A stretch of 64,000 nucleotides of DNA, taken from an uncultured Alphaproteobacteria bacterium (GTDB lineage: Bacteria; Pseudomonadota; Alphaproteobacteria; RF32; CAG-239). The stretch spans positions 21,794 through 85,793 of the forward strand of contig CAKQRQ010000007.1 in NCBI GenBank assembly GCA_934271465.1, read 5' to 3'. A model generated the notes under the pieces. That model saw only the letters and a program-made list of their open reading frames with translations. It searched no databases and had not been told where the DNA came from. Both the position numbers and the translations under genes were made by a program. Below, piece by piece: positions 43,251 through 57,427 of this stretch (position 1 is its first letter; the number at the start of each line of letters is the position of its first letter).

Positions 43251-44612
43251 TTACAGGGGCAGCTCAATAACGACTCTCAATCCGCCCAAGGGACCGTCTT
43301 CCAAATTTATTTTTCCGCCATGAGCCGTAATAATATCACGGGTAATTGCCAGCCCAAGACCTATTCCGCCGGTTTCTTTATTGCGGGAATCTTCCAAACG
43401 ATAAAAAGCTCTGAAAACATCCTCCCTTTTATCTTTCGGAATCCCCGGACCGTTATCATCGACAATAATCCTAACACATCTCGTTCCGTTTTCAATCCGA
43501 ACAATAACTTTTTTACCATATCGACAGGCATTTGCAACAATATTTGTAATAGCCCGCCGTAAGGACTGTTCCTTAGCCACAATTTCTATTTTTTCTTTAG
43601 ACGAAATAAATTTAACTTTTGCAGGACCTATTTTAAAGCGATTAACAATGTTTTTGACAAGCCCGTTCATTTCAAAGCTTGACGCCTGCTCATCTTTTTC
43701 ACCGCGCACAAAAGCCAAATACCCGTTAAGCATTTTTTCCATTTCATCAATATCGGCTAAAAAATCCCGCTTATCTTGAGAATTTTCCATCATGGTAACC
43801 ATAAGCTTCATTCGAGTCAGCGGTGTGCGCAAATCATGAGAAATACCGGCAAGCATTTGCGTCCGCTCCATAATCTGCTTCAAAATTCTTTGTTTCATCT
43901 TCAAAAAAGCTCGGCCGGCCAAACGAACCTCTGACGACCCGTAAGGTTTAAATCCGTCATCATCAATTCCCTTTCCGAAATTTTCCGCTGTCCGTGCCAA
44001 ATCCGAAATAGCCCTTACCTGAATTCTTAAAAACAACACCGACACCAAAAACAACAAGACCGATGTCGCAACCATCCAGACAACAAACATAAAAATAGAT
44101 GAAGAAAAGATTTTTTTCTTAGTACAAGCCGCCCGATAAACCACTCCGTCTTTCTTGATTGTAACAACCAAATCACTGCCGGAGGCCGCCTTTTCATTCA
44201 AAACAACAAACCATTCCCCCGACGGAAAAGTCTTAGCCAAAGCCTCTTTCAAATAAAGAACAACTATTGAATCTGTCGGCAAAACATCTTTATCGTCAAA
44301 AACGTTTTCCATATCATAAACTTTAAAATCTATCTGAAAGCTGTCTCTAGCCAATTGCCGAAGAGATGTTTTTGGAAACCCGCCTTCATGCAATTTAACC
44401 AAAGCCTGAATATCATCAACCAAATTCTCGGACAACCGCCGCCCCATGCGGCCCCAGCTTCCGTCAAAGAAGACGACGACAGAGACTATTTGAACAACAA
44501 TTAAGGGAATAAAAATCAACAACATTGTCCTGAAAAACAATGTCCTCGGTAACAAGCGCCGCCGCCAAAAAGTAAGCCTGTCTTCAAATTTTTGAGGAAG
44601 TTTAATATGCAT
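43251..44612 (-). CDS. Sensor histidine kinase (EnvZ-like)
   Basis: 453 residues. Two membrane segments (about 23-45 and 170-190) enclose a periplasmic sensor part; HAMP about 190-245; HisKA with MLAGISHDLRTPLTRMK (phospho-His about residue 255); then HATPase_c with NACRYGKKV (N box), DDNGPGIPKD (G1) and GIGLGLAI (G2). Partner of the regulator at 44624. The signal cannot be told. Confidence 0.95.
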   Translation of the reverse strand: MHIKLPQKFEDRLTFWRRRLLPRTLFFRTMLLIFIPLIVVQIVSVVVFFDGSWGRMGRRLSENLVDDIQALVKLHEGGFPKTSLRQLARDSFQIDFKVYDMENVFDDKDVLPTDSIVVLYLKEALAKTFPSGEWFVVLNEKAASGSDLVVTIKKDGVVYRAACTKKKIFSSSIFMFVVWMVATSVLLFLVSVLFLRIQVRAISDLARTAENFGKGIDDDGFKPYGSSEVRLAGRAFLKMKQRILKQIMERTQMLAGISHDLRTPLTRMKLMVTMMENSQDKRDFLADIDEMEKMLNGYLAFVRGEKDEQASSFEMNGLVKNIVNRFKIGPAKVKFISSKEKIEIVAKEQSLRRAITNIVANACRYGKKVIVRIENGTRCVRIIVDDNGPGIPKDKREDVFRAFYRLEDSRNKETGGIGLGLAITRDIITAHGGKINLEDGPLGGLRVVIELPL

Positions 44613-44623
44613 TCATCTATTTC

Positions 44624-45310
44624 CTAATCAGCTAAAAGCATATACCCTTTTCCGCGTAAAGTTTGCAAATAACGGGGATTTTTAGAATCTTTCTCTATTT
44701 TTTTTCTCAAACGCGTAATTTGAACATCTATTGATCTCGGAGATTGGCCGGCACCTAAAATTTCGGATAATTTTTCCCTAGAAAAAACCTGTCCGCTTTT
44801 AGCCCCCAAAATATTCAATAAACTTTGCTCCACCGGAGTAATATGCAAAAGCTCTCCCCGCTTAGAAAATAACTCTTTGGTTTGCATATCAAAAACACAC
44901 AAACCCAAGTCTAATCTTCTGTTCTCCTTTTTCTCGGCCGGTGTTCGCCTCAAAATACTTCCGATACGCAGCAAAAGTTCTTTAGGTTCAAAAGGCTTCG
45001 CTACATAATCGTCCGCCCCTTGTTCCAATCCGGAGATTCTATTTTCAACATCGCCCATTGCTGTCAGCATGATAACAGGAACGGCGCTCTCCTGCCGAAG
45101 TTTATTCAAAAACTCAAATCCGTTTTCCTGCGGCATCATAACATCTACAATAAGCAGATGAAACTTATACTGTGTCAACATAAGCCGAGCTGAGGCAGCA
45201 TCTTTTGCCGCCGAAACGAGATACCCGTTCTCACGAAGGAACCTTTGTAAAAGATTCCTCAAACGGGTATCATCATCAACAACCAAAATATGTTTTTGCT
45301 CCTGCTCCAT
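44624..45310 (-). CDS. OmpR-family response regulator
   Basis: 228 residues. Receiver domain with acidic pocket VVDDDTR and phospho-acceptor Asp56 (LLIVDVMMPQENG), Lys in VAKPFEP, then a winged-helix effector domain (about 130-228) ending in the recognition helix and wing RYLQTLRGKGYML. Works with the kinase 12 bp downstream. Close to OmpR/ChvI-type regulators; exact orthology not proven. Confidence 0.95.
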   Translation of the reverse strand: MEQEQKHILVVDDDTRLRNLLQRFLRENGYLVSAAKDAASARLMLTQYKFHLLIVDVMMPQENGFEFLNKLRQESAVPVIMLTAMGDVENRISGLEQGADDYVAKPFEPKELLLRIGSILRRTPAEKKENRRLDLGLCVFDMQTKELFSKRGELLHITPVEQSLLNILGAKSGQVFSREKLSEILGAGQSPRSIDVQITRLRKKIEKDSKNPRYLQTLRGKGYMLLAD

Positions 45311-45328
45311 ACAAGCTTACCTTAAAAA

Positions 45329-46021
45329 TTATACAGATTTTTTAGAAGAGGCTTTCTTCTTTATGGCTTTCGCGTTCTTAGTTGTTTTGGCAACTTTATC
45401 TTTTGCCAAAAGAACCGGTTTTTTTAATTTTTCCAATGGAAGCTTAGGCATAGGCGGAATCTTAGCACACTTTTCGGTTTCACTGATGTAGTCCAAACTT
45501 TTTTGAAAATACTGGTATCCGGTAATAAATGTTAAAATACCGGCAATCCACAACAAAACCTCGCCAATACCGCCCCAATACCAAACACCTTTTAAAAGAA
45601 TCATGGATAGAGCCGTCATTTGAAATCCTGTTTTCCACTTAGCCAAACGCGTAACGGGAAGGCCGACATTAACCTCTCTCAAAAACTCTCTCAATCCCGA
45701 AACAAGCAATTCACGGCACAAAATAACAATAACAGGAATAAAGCTTAATTTCGTTTCGACCATTCCGGGCTTAGCCAATAACACAACCAACGCAGATGTA
45801 ACCAGCAGCTTATCAGCAATCGGATCAAGCAGACGCCCCAAAGCAGAGGTCTCTCCGCGGGCACGCGCCAAATACCCATCAAAATAATCCGTAATCGAAG
45901 CAATGATAAACAAAACTGCCGCAAAAACAGCCCACCACATTGATGTGATATAGACAGACAAAAAGATTGCGGGAATAACGACAATCCGAGAGATTGTCAA
46001 CAAATTTGGAAGCGTATACAT
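45329..46021 (-). CDS. pgsA: CDP-diacylglycerol--glycerol-3-phosphate 3-phosphatidyltransferase
   Basis: 230 residues with the CDP-alcohol phosphatidyltransferase motif: DYFDGYLARARG...LGRLLDPIADK (about residues 43-72), surrounded by membrane helices. First committed step to phosphatidylglycerol and cardiolipin. The C-terminal about 45 residues are a Lys-rich soluble tail, longer than in E. coli PgsA (182 residues). Between uvrC and the two-component genes. Confidence 0.94.
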   Translation of the reverse strand: MYTLPNLLTISRIVVIPAIFLSVYITSMWWAVFAAVLFIIASITDYFDGYLARARGETSALGRLLDPIADKLLVTSALVVLLAKPGMVETKLSFIPVIVILCRELLVSGLREFLREVNVGLPVTRLAKWKTGFQMTALSMILLKGVWYWGGIGEVLLWIAGILTFITGYQYFQKSLDYISETEKCAKIPPMPKLPLEKLKKPVLLAKDKVAKTTKNAKAIKKKASSKKSV

Positions 46022-46074
46022 AGTTTTTCATCCGATATTAAAGTTAACTTTTTTCTTATACTAAGTCATTATTT

Positions 46075-47880
46075 TTAATTATGAAAGTAGTTATAAATGT
46101 TTTCCGCTGTTTTTTTACTAATTCCTTCAACTTTCATCAAATCATGTAAATTTGCCTCTGCTACATCCTGCGCCGAACCAAAATATTTCAAAAGATCGGC
46201 CTTGCGTTTACCGCCTATTCCCTCAATCTCATCAAGGGACGATTTATACATTGATTTTCCACGTTTTTGACGGTGTGTCCCGATAGCAAAACGATGTGCT
46301 TCATCTCGCAAATTTTGCAAATAAAATGCCAACGGAGACCGATATTCAAGCATAAAGCTTTCTTTATCTTTCAAGTGATAATATTCCCGTCCGGCATTTC
46401 TATCCGGTCCTTTGGAAATAGCAATAATCTCTATTCCCGTCAAATCATATCCGGCCAACGCCTCATAAACGGCATTAAGCTGCCCGCGTCCGCCGTCAAG
46501 CAAAATAACATCAGGCTTATTTTCGGGCGTCAATTTATCAAAACGCCGACGCAAAACCTCTTTCATAGAGGCAAAGTCATCTTGTGTATTCAAATTTTCT
46601 TTTATATCAAACTTACGATAGTTCTTTTTATCAAATCCGTTCGGCGTCGCCACAATCATAGCCCCGACAGCATAGCGTCCCTGAATGTGAGAATTATCAT
46701 AAACTTCTATCCTTTTGGGAATATCCGGCAAACCAAACACATCTTTGAAATTTTCCAAATTAGTCTTAACTGAGGCTTCCAAGGCAACTTTGCGGCGAAT
46801 AGCATCTTGAGCATTTTTAACGGCAAACTGAGCTAATTTAAACTTATTTCCGCTCTTTGGAAAAATAATCTTTGCCCCCAGAGCCTGCTCCCAAAATTCG
46901 GGATTATCCAAATATTCTCCGATAATAATCTCTTTCGGAGACTGGTGTTCCCCATAAAATTCCGTTAAAAAAGCTTCCAAAACTTCTTGTATCTCTGCCC
47001 CTTCTGTCTGAGCCGGAAAATAAACCGCATTGCCGCAGTTTTGACCTGACCTGATAAAAAAGATTTCTATTCCGAACAATCCATCTTCACAAGCAACACC
47101 GATGACATCAGCTGAAACAAGCCCTGAATATTCGACATTCTGACGCGCTTGTATTGTGCTCAAAGCACGAATTCTATCACGCAAAACCAACGCCGTTTCA
47201 AAATCACACGACGCGCTGGCTTTTTCCATTTGTTCAGAAAGTTCTTTTTGGATAGTTGTATTCTTCCCCTCCAAAAACGCAACAGCCTTATTCACAAGTT
47301 CTCGATAATCCCCAGCCGAAATTTTGCCGACACACGGTGCCGAACAGCGTTTAATTTGATACATCAAACACGGACGGACTCTGTTCTTAAAAGAAACATC
47401 TCGACAAGAGCGCAGCAAAAAAGCCTTTTGTAATATATCAACCACCGCATTAACAGCAGCAACACTGGCAAAAGGCCCAAAATACTTCTTCTTGTCTTTG
47501 CGGCTTCCTCGATATTTGGACAACCTCGGATACTCAGCCTCCACGTCAATAACCAAATGAGGAAAAGTCTTATCATCTTTAAGAAGAATATTGTATCGAG
47601 GTTTAAATTTTTTAATCAGTTCATTTTCAACAAGCAATGCCCTTGCTTCATTTTCAACAACAATAAACTCCATACGATTTATCTGCGCAACCATTTGCTG
47701 CAAACGCACAGGAAGTTTATTAAGATGGGAATAGGCAACAATCCGTTTTTTAATATTTTTGGCTTTTCCGACATACAAAACAGTCTCGGATGCATCAATC
47801 ATCCGATATACGCCGGGCTTTTCCGGCGCAATTTTAATATATTCCTTTAAAGTCTCAAGCCCTTTTTGAATATCAAACAT
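46075..47880 (-). CDS. uvrC: Excinuclease ABC subunit UvrC
   Basis: 601 residues from the ATG at 47880 with GAGGAAAAGG upstream; a frame of 33 more codons crosses the rpoC terminator and is not used. GIY-YIG domain (GVYRM...VLYVGKAKNIKKR, about 18-40), UVR segment, an RNase H-like domain with IEVYDNSHIQG, and C-terminal helix-hairpin-helix pair (IEGIGGKRKADLL). Makes both cuts in nucleotide excision repair. Confidence 0.97.
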   Translation of the reverse strand: MFDIQKGLETLKEYIKIAPEKPGVYRMIDASETVLYVGKAKNIKKRIVAYSHLNKLPVRLQQMVAQINRMEFIVVENEARALLVENELIKKFKPRYNILLKDDKTFPHLVIDVEAEYPRLSKYRGSRKDKKKYFGPFASVAAVNAVVDILQKAFLLRSCRDVSFKNRVRPCLMYQIKRCSAPCVGKISAGDYRELVNKAVAFLEGKNTTIQKELSEQMEKASASCDFETALVLRDRIRALSTIQARQNVEYSGLVSADVIGVACEDGLFGIEIFFIRSGQNCGNAVYFPAQTEGAEIQEVLEAFLTEFYGEHQSPKEIIIGEYLDNPEFWEQALGAKIIFPKSGNKFKLAQFAVKNAQDAIRRKVALEASVKTNLENFKDVFGLPDIPKRIEVYDNSHIQGRYAVGAMIVATPNGFDKKNYRKFDIKENLNTQDDFASMKEVLRRRFDKLTPENKPDVILLDGGRGQLNAVYEALAGYDLTGIEIIAISKGPDRNAGREYYHLKDKESFMLEYRSPLAFYLQNLRDEAHRFAIGTHRQKRGKSMYKSSLDEIEGIGGKRKADLLKYFGSAQDVAEANLHDLMKVEGISKKTAENIYNYFHN

Positions 47881-47925
47881 TTTTAAAACCTTTTCCTCTA
47901 TTATAGGCACTAAAAAAAATATCTC

Positions 47926-47962
47926 AACAAAAAACCTCCCGATTTTTATCGGGAGGTTTTTA
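47926..47962 (-). terminator. Terminator of rpoBC
   Basis: Perfect 13-bp stem AAAACCTCCCGAT / ATCGGGAGGTTTT with a 4-nt loop; T-rich end on the minus strand. Lies between the rpoC stop and the uvrC start. Confidence 0.9.
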
Positions 47963-47979
47963 AGACGTTCGTCAAACAA

Positions 47980-50900
47980 CTATGCGTTAGACGATGTTTC
48001 CTGAGCCTCGGCTTCTGGAAGAGCTGCAGCTTGAGCTGCCGCGCTTTCTTCTTTCAAGGCTTGGATTTCTTTATCGTTTTGAGCTGCAACTTTCTTCAAG
48101 GCTCTCAAGACTGTTCCTGTTCCAGCCGGGATTAAACGGCCGACAATAACGTTCTCTTTCAAACCTCTCAAATCGTCAACTTTTCCTTCAACAGCCGCTT
48201 CTGTCAAGACACGAGTTGTCTCTTGGAAAGATGCCGCCGAAATAAACGATTTTGTTTGCAAGCTGGCTTTGGTAATACCAAGCAAAACAGGCATCGCCTC
48301 AGCAGGCGTTTCGCCGGCTTCAATAACCTTGGCATTTTTCTGTTCAAACTCATCAGCATCAACCTGTTCGCCGATTAAGAACGTTGTATCTCCGGGGTTG
48401 GTAATCTCAACTTTACGCAGCATCTGAGAAACAATAACCTCAATGTGCTTATCATTGATTTTAACACCTTGCAGACGATAAACATCTTGAACTTCCTTAA
48501 CCAGATACTCTGCCAATTTCTCGACACCCAAAACACGCAAAATATCATGCGGAGCAGGTGTTCCGTCAACCAAAGCATCCCCCTTCTTAACGGTATCCCC
48601 GTCTTGAACAACCAAATGACGTCCTTTCGGAATCAAATATTCAACAGGGTTGCCTTTAGCAGGAACAACGGTAATCCGCTGTTTAGCTTTATAATCCTTA
48701 CCAAATTCAACAACACCATCGATATCCGAAATAATTGACGGATCCTTAGGTCTGCGGGCTTCAAACAACTCGGCAACACGCGGCAAACCACCGGTAATAT
48801 CCTTTGTTTTTGAAGATTCGCGCGGAATTCTGGCAATAACATCGCCGACCTTGACTTCGTCGCCGTTTTCAACCGACAAAATCGCATCAGCAGACATATA
48901 ATACCGAACTTCTTTACCATTATCAAAAGTAACTTGTTTACCTTTGGCATCTTTCAGGATAATACTGGGTTTCAAGCCGGCACTGGCTGAATTTGAACGC
49001 CAATCAATAACCGTCTTCGAAACAATACCTGTTGTCTCATCGGTAACTTCTTTAACAGAAACATTGTTAATCAAATCAACCAATTCAACCTTACCGGCTT
49101 TTTCGGTAATAACAGGAACCGTAAACGGATCCCACTCGGCAACTTTCTGACCTTTCTTAACCTTATCGCCTTCCGAAACCAAAAGTTTTGTTCCGTAAGG
49201 AATGTTGTGGCGGGATTTTTCACGTCCCTGTGCATCAACAACGATAATTTCGCAGTTACGAGACAAGACCAATCCATGACCTTCAGAGTTGGTTACGATG
49301 TGGCCATTTTCAAGTTTAATCACACCGGCAAACGGAATTTCGACAGACGCCTGCTCAGCACCTTTCTGAGCCGCACCACCGATGTGGAAAGTTCTCATGG
49401 TCAATTGGGTTCCCGGTTCGCCGATGGACTGAGCCGCAATAACACCGACAGCCTCGCCGACATTAACCGGCGTTCCGCGAGCCAAGTCACGACCATAACA
49501 AGCCGCACAAACACCATGTTTGGATTCGCAAGTCAATACCGAACGAATTTTAACTTGTTCGACACCAGCCGCTTCAACAACTTCGACATCGTTCTCGTCA
49601 ATCAGTTTGCCTTTCTTAACCAAGACTTCGCCTGTTTCCGGATGAACAATGTCTTCTTGAATGGTGCGTCCCAAAATACGATCGCCGATAGAAACAATAA
49701 CATTACCACCGTCAACAACCGGACGAACAATAATGCCTCTTTCCGTTCCGCAATTTGTCTCTGTAACAACAACGTCCTGAGCGACATCAACCAAACGACG
49801 CGTCAAATAACCGGAGTTAGCAGTTTTCAAAGCCGTATCGGCCAAACCTTTACGAGCACCGTGGGTCGAATTAAAGTATTCCGACACAGTCAAGCCCTCT
49901 TTAAAGTTCGAAATAATCGGCTGTTCGATAATTTCGCCAGACGGCTTAGCCATCAAACCGCGCATACCGGCCAATTGGCGCATTTGAGCAGCAGAACCAC
50001 GAGCACCGGAGTGAGCCATCATATAAACAGAGTTAATATAACCATGCTCTGTTTTAGAAATGTTTTTCATCATTTCATCTGCAACTTTATCCGTGCAAGA
50101 TGCCCAAATATCAACAACTTTATTGTATTTCTCGCCCTTCGTAATCAAACCGTTTTGATACTGTTCTTCAAATTCCTTAACCTGAGCCTCTGTTTCGGCA
50201 ATCAAAGCTTTCTTGGCATCAGGAACAATCAAATCGTCCTTGCCGAAAGAAATACCGGCCTTACAAGCATTGGTAAAGCCCAAAGTCATAATCTTATCGA
50301 CAAACATGCAAGTCTCTTTCTGACCGCAATGACGATAAATCGTGTCGATAATTTCACCGATTTCTTTCTTACGCAGCAATCTGTTAACCAACGAGAACGG
50401 AACATTTTTATGTTTCGGCAAAGTCTCGGAAACAATAATACGTCCCGGTGTTGTCTCAACCAAACCATATTTAATGTTGCCCTCATCATCAACATATTCC
50501 ATACGGCATTTAATCTTAGCATGAAGATCAACAACTTTCTCATTCAAAGCCAACTGAACTTCATTGAAGTCAGAGAAAATCATTCCCTCGCCGTTCATTC
50601 CCTCGGCATCATATGTCAGGTAATAAATACCCAAAACCATGTCTTGTGTCGGAACAATAATCGGCTTACCAGATGCCGGAGACAAAATGTTGTTTGTAGA
50701 CATCATCAAAACACGAGCTTCCAACTGCGCTTCAATAGACAACGGAACGTGAACGGCCATTTGGTCGCCATCGAAGTCGGCGTTGAACGCAGTGCAGACC
50801 AGCGGATGCAGGTGAATGGCTTTTCCTTCAACCAAAACCGGTTCAAAAGCCTGAATACCAAGTCTGTGCAAAGTCGGCGCACGGTTCAGCAAAACAGGAT

Positions 50901-52158
50901 GCTCTCTGATGACTTCTTCCAAGATATCCCAAACTTCCGGACGCTCTTTTTCAACCATGCGTTTAGCAGCTTTGATTGTCGTGGCATGTCCGTAAAGTTC
51001 CAATTTGGCATAAACAAACGGCTTAAAGAGTTCCAAAGCCATCTTTTTGGGCAGGCCGCACTGCTGCAGTCTCAATTCCGGTCCGACTGTAATAACCGAA
51101 CGGCCAGAATAGTCAACACGTTTACCCAACAAGTTCTGACGGAAACGACCTTGTTTACCTTTGAGCATATCGGACAAAGATTTCAACGGACGTTTGTTTG
51201 TTCCCGTAATAGCACGCGCTCTGCGGCCGTTATCAAACAAGGCGTCAACAGACTCCTGCAGCATTCTCTTTTCGTTACGGATAATAATATCCGGCGCATG
51301 CAGTTCAATCAATCTTTTCAGACGATTGTTGCGGTTGATAACGCGGCGATACAAATCGTTCAAATCAGATGTCGCAAAACGACCTCCGTCCAACGGAACC
51401 AACGGACGCAGCTCAGGCGGAATAACCGGCAAAACGGTCAAAATCATCCATTCAGGTTTTGTATTCGACTCAATAAAAGATTCAATAATTTTCAATCTTT
51501 TAACAAGCTTTTTGCGTTTAGCTTCCGAAGCATTGTCCTTCAATTCAGCACGAATAGTCTCTCTTTCGGCTTCCAAATCAATTGAAGAAAGAATTTCCTT
51601 CAACGCCTCAGCACCAATACCGGCACGAAAAGCTTCTTCACCATATTCGTCAATAGCTTCCTGATACTGATCCTCAGTCAACAACTCGTTAACAGACAAG
51701 GGCGTCAAACCCGGTTCAATAACAATATAGCTCTCGAAATACAGAACACGCTCCAAAGCTTTCATCGGAATATCCGTCAAGAGCGAGATACGGCTCGGCA
51801 GCGACTTCAAAAACCAAATATGCGCAACCGGAGCAGCCAACTCAATATGCCCCATTCTCTCACGACGAACCTTAGAGAGTGTAACTTCAACACCGCATTT
51901 TTCGCAGACAATGCCGCGGTATTTCATTCTCTTATATTTGCCGCACAAGCACTCATAGTCCTTAACAGGACCAAAAATTCGAGCGCAGAACAAGCCGTCT
52001 CTTTCCGGCTTAAACGTGCGGTAGTTAATGGTTTCGGGTTTCTTAACTTCACCATACGACCAAGAACGAATCTGTTCGGGAGAAGCAATCGAAATCTTGA
52101 TTTTATCAAATGTTTCGGCAGAAACCTGCTGACCAAAATATTTTGCAATATCATTCAT
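47980..52158 (-). CDS. rpoC: DNA-directed RNA polymerase subunit beta'
   Basis: 1392 residues. N-terminal zinc site CLCGKYKRMKYRGIVCEKCG, catalytic NADFDGDQM with the three Mg-binding Asp (about residue 460-468), and the second zinc cluster with CGTERG...CESKHGVCAACYG. The C-terminal end is Ala/Glu-rich. Starts 20 bp after rpoB. Confidence 0.98.
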   Translation of the reverse strand: MNDIAKYFGQQVSAETFDKIKISIASPEQIRSWSYGEVKKPETINYRTFKPERDGLFCARIFGPVKDYECLCGKYKRMKYRGIVCEKCGVEVTLSKVRRERMGHIELAAPVAHIWFLKSLPSRISLLTDIPMKALERVLYFESYIVIEPGLTPLSVNELLTEDQYQEAIDEYGEEAFRAGIGAEALKEILSSIDLEAERETIRAELKDNASEAKRKKLVKRLKIIESFIESNTKPEWMILTVLPVIPPELRPLVPLDGGRFATSDLNDLYRRVINRNNRLKRLIELHAPDIIIRNEKRMLQESVDALFDNGRRARAITGTNKRPLKSLSDMLKGKQGRFRQNLLGKRVDYSGRSVITVGPELRLQQCGLPKKMALELFKPFVYAKLELYGHATTIKAAKRMVEKERPEVWDILEEVIREHPVLLNRAPTLHRLGIQAFEPVLVEGKAIHLHPLVCTAFNADFDGDQMAVHVPLSIEAQLEARVLMMSTNNILSPASGKPIIVPTQDMVLGIYYLTYDAEGMNGEGMIFSDFNEVQLALNEKVVDLHAKIKCRMEYVDDEGNIKYGLVETTPGRIIVSETLPKHKNVPFSLVNRLLRKKEIGEIIDTIYRHCGQKETCMFVDKIMTLGFTNACKAGISFGKDDLIVPDAKKALIAETEAQVKEFEEQYQNGLITKGEKYNKVVDIWASCTDKVADEMMKNISKTEHGYINSVYMMAHSGARGSAAQMRQLAGMRGLMAKPSGEIIEQPIISNFKEGLTVSEYFNSTHGARKGLADTALKTANSGYLTRRLVDVAQDVVVTETNCGTERGIIVRPVVDGGNVIVSIGDRILGRTIQEDIVHPETGEVLVKKGKLIDENDVEVVEAAGVEQVKIRSVLTCESKHGVCAACYGRDLARGTPVNVGEAVGVIAAQSIGEPGTQLTMRTFHIGGAAQKGAEQASVEIPFAGVIKLENGHIVTNSEGHGLVLSRNCEIIVVDAQGREKSRHNIPYGTKLLVSEGDKVKKGQKVAEWDPFTVPVITEKAGKVELVDLINNVSVKEVTDETTGIVSKTVIDWRSNSASAGLKPSIILKDAKGKQVTFDNGKEVRYYMSADAILSVENGDEVKVGDVIARIPRESSKTKDITGGLPRVAELFEARRPKDPSIISDIDGVVEFGKDYKAKQRITVVPAKGNPVEYLIPKGRHLVVQDGDTVKKGDALVDGTPAPHDILRVLGVEKLAEYLVKEVQDVYRLQGVKINDKHIEVIVSQMLRKVEITNPGDTTFLIGEQVDADEFEQKNAKVIEAGETPAEAMPVLLGITKASLQTKSFISAASFQETTRVLTEAAVEGKVDDLRGLKENVIVGRLIPAGTGTVLRALKKVAAQNDKEIQALKEESAAAQAAALPEAEAQETSSNA

Positions 52159-52178
52159 CTTATACTAACTCCTTTACA

Positions 52179-56354
<4,176 letters not shown>

Positions 56355-56625
56355 TGTATTCTTATCCTTATCTATCTGAAAATCCTGCGACAATACTGTC
56401 AAAGCTCAAAAAGCCCGAACCCCGTTCGCAAGAGGTTAAAACATGTTTTTTATTTTTTTTTGAAAAAGCGATTCTTTTATAAAGCCCATCACCCCGAAAG
56501 CCTTGCGCTCTCTCGATTAGGCTGACAAAAAATAATAATGCATTATTACGTTTAAACACGTGCGATTCTTACCACATTTTTTTTAGATTGCAAGAGCTTA
56601 TTTCATTGAAAAGACTCTTTTTTCA
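56355..56625 (-). promoter_or_regulatory. rpoB leader / promoter region
   Basis: About 270 bp between rpoB and the rplQ terminator with no gene. A TTGACA occurs at 56403-56398 on the minus strand, 44 bp before the ATG, but no good -10 box at the right distance. A small dyad CGAAC-GGG-GTTCG lies upstream of it. The region is a plausible site for autogenous control of rpoBC but I cannot identify an element. Confidence 0.35.
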
Positions 56626-56660
56626 TCAAAAAACACCGCCCTATTCAGAGCGGTGTTTCA
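56626..56660 (-). terminator. Terminator of rplQ
   Basis: Stem AAACACCGC / GCGGTGTTT with a 10-nt loop, followed by TTTGATG on the minus strand. Confidence 0.85.
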
Positions 56661-56680
56661 AAATTGAAAGAAACTAAAAA

Positions 56681-57244
56681 CTACTTAGCTTTTTTAGCAG
56701 TTGTTTTTTTCGCAGGCTTCTTTTCTTCAGCCTTGGCTTCTGTTTCCTTTGCAACTTTCTTTTCAGCCTTTTTCTCAGCTTTCTTTTCTTCAGCTTTAGC
56801 CTCAGCAGCAGCTTCCTTTTCAGCGGCAGCAATAGCAGCTTTTTCAGCAGCAACGCGAGCCAAATCTTTAGCGCCTTTAGCCTTTACATCGCGGTCAACC
56901 AACTCAACGATAGCCATATCAGCACAATCACCATAACGGAAACCGGCGCGCAAAACGCGTGTGTAACCACCATTACGGTTTTTATAACGCTCGGCCAAAG
57001 TCGAGAATAATTTGGCAACAACTTCTTCATCACGCAAGAAAGCCAATGCCTGACGGCGATTGTTAAGCTGGCCTTTTTTGCCCAAAGTAATCATATTATC
57101 AACAAAAGTGCGTAGCAATTTAGCGCGTTGAACAGTAACTTTAATCTGTTCATGCAGCAAAACGGCAGCTGTCAAGTTAGAGAACAAAGCCTTGCGGGCA
57201 TTTGTATCCATATTCAATTTTTTCTGTTTCATTCCATGTCTCAT
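56681..57244 (-). CDS. rplQ: 50S ribosomal protein L17 with Lys/Ala-rich extension
   Basis: 187 residues. The L17 core is residues 1 to about 118 (MRHGMKQKKLN, then RDEEVVAKLFSTLAERY, GGYTRVLRAGFRYGDCADMAIVELVD). The remaining about 68 residues are a repetitive AEKKAEKK-type tail, longer than most L17 proteins. Normally the last gene of the rpoA operon; here rpoA is not adjacent and the gene stands alone between htpG and rpoB. Confidence 0.96.
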   Translation of the reverse strand: MRHGMKQKKLNMDTNARKALFSNLTAAVLLHEQIKVTVQRAKLLRTFVDNMITLGKKGQLNNRRQALAFLRDEEVVAKLFSTLAERYKNRNGGYTRVLRAGFRYGDCADMAIVELVDRDVKAKGAKDLARVAAEKAAIAAAEKEAAAEAKAEEKKAEKKAEKKVAKETEAKAEEKKPAKKTTAKKAK

Positions 57245-57345
57245 GGCATTTTCCTTTCAAATGTTGCCGGCTTGCAAGGCAAGCCCGATAAATCCAAACA
57301 GCGAATACTACCTTCATAAATATCCGCACTTCAACGGAGTCTCTC

Positions 57346-57377
57346 TTAAAAAGAGTCCGCCCAAAGTTGAGCGGACT
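57346..57377 (-). terminator. Terminator of htpG
   Basis: Stem AGTCCGC / GCGGACT with a 10-nt loop, then CTTTTT on the minus strand. Confidence 0.82.
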
Positions 57378-57427
57378 GTAACCGATAAATAATTTAATTG
57401 CAAGCATTTTTATCAAAAAAAGCTATT

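Noticed and set aside
49207..51585. 792-codon open frame on the plus strand inside rpoC
   Set aside because: It is antisense to a conserved RNA polymerase gene, has composition typical of a reverse-frame shadow (Asn/Arg/Phe-rich) and no ribosome-binding site or family motif.
56540..56560. GTTTAAAC in the rpoB leader as a further copy of the switch dyad
   Set aside because: Only the 8-bp palindrome is shared; there is no second arm, no CAAC/GTTG centre and no partner dyad, so chance is enough.
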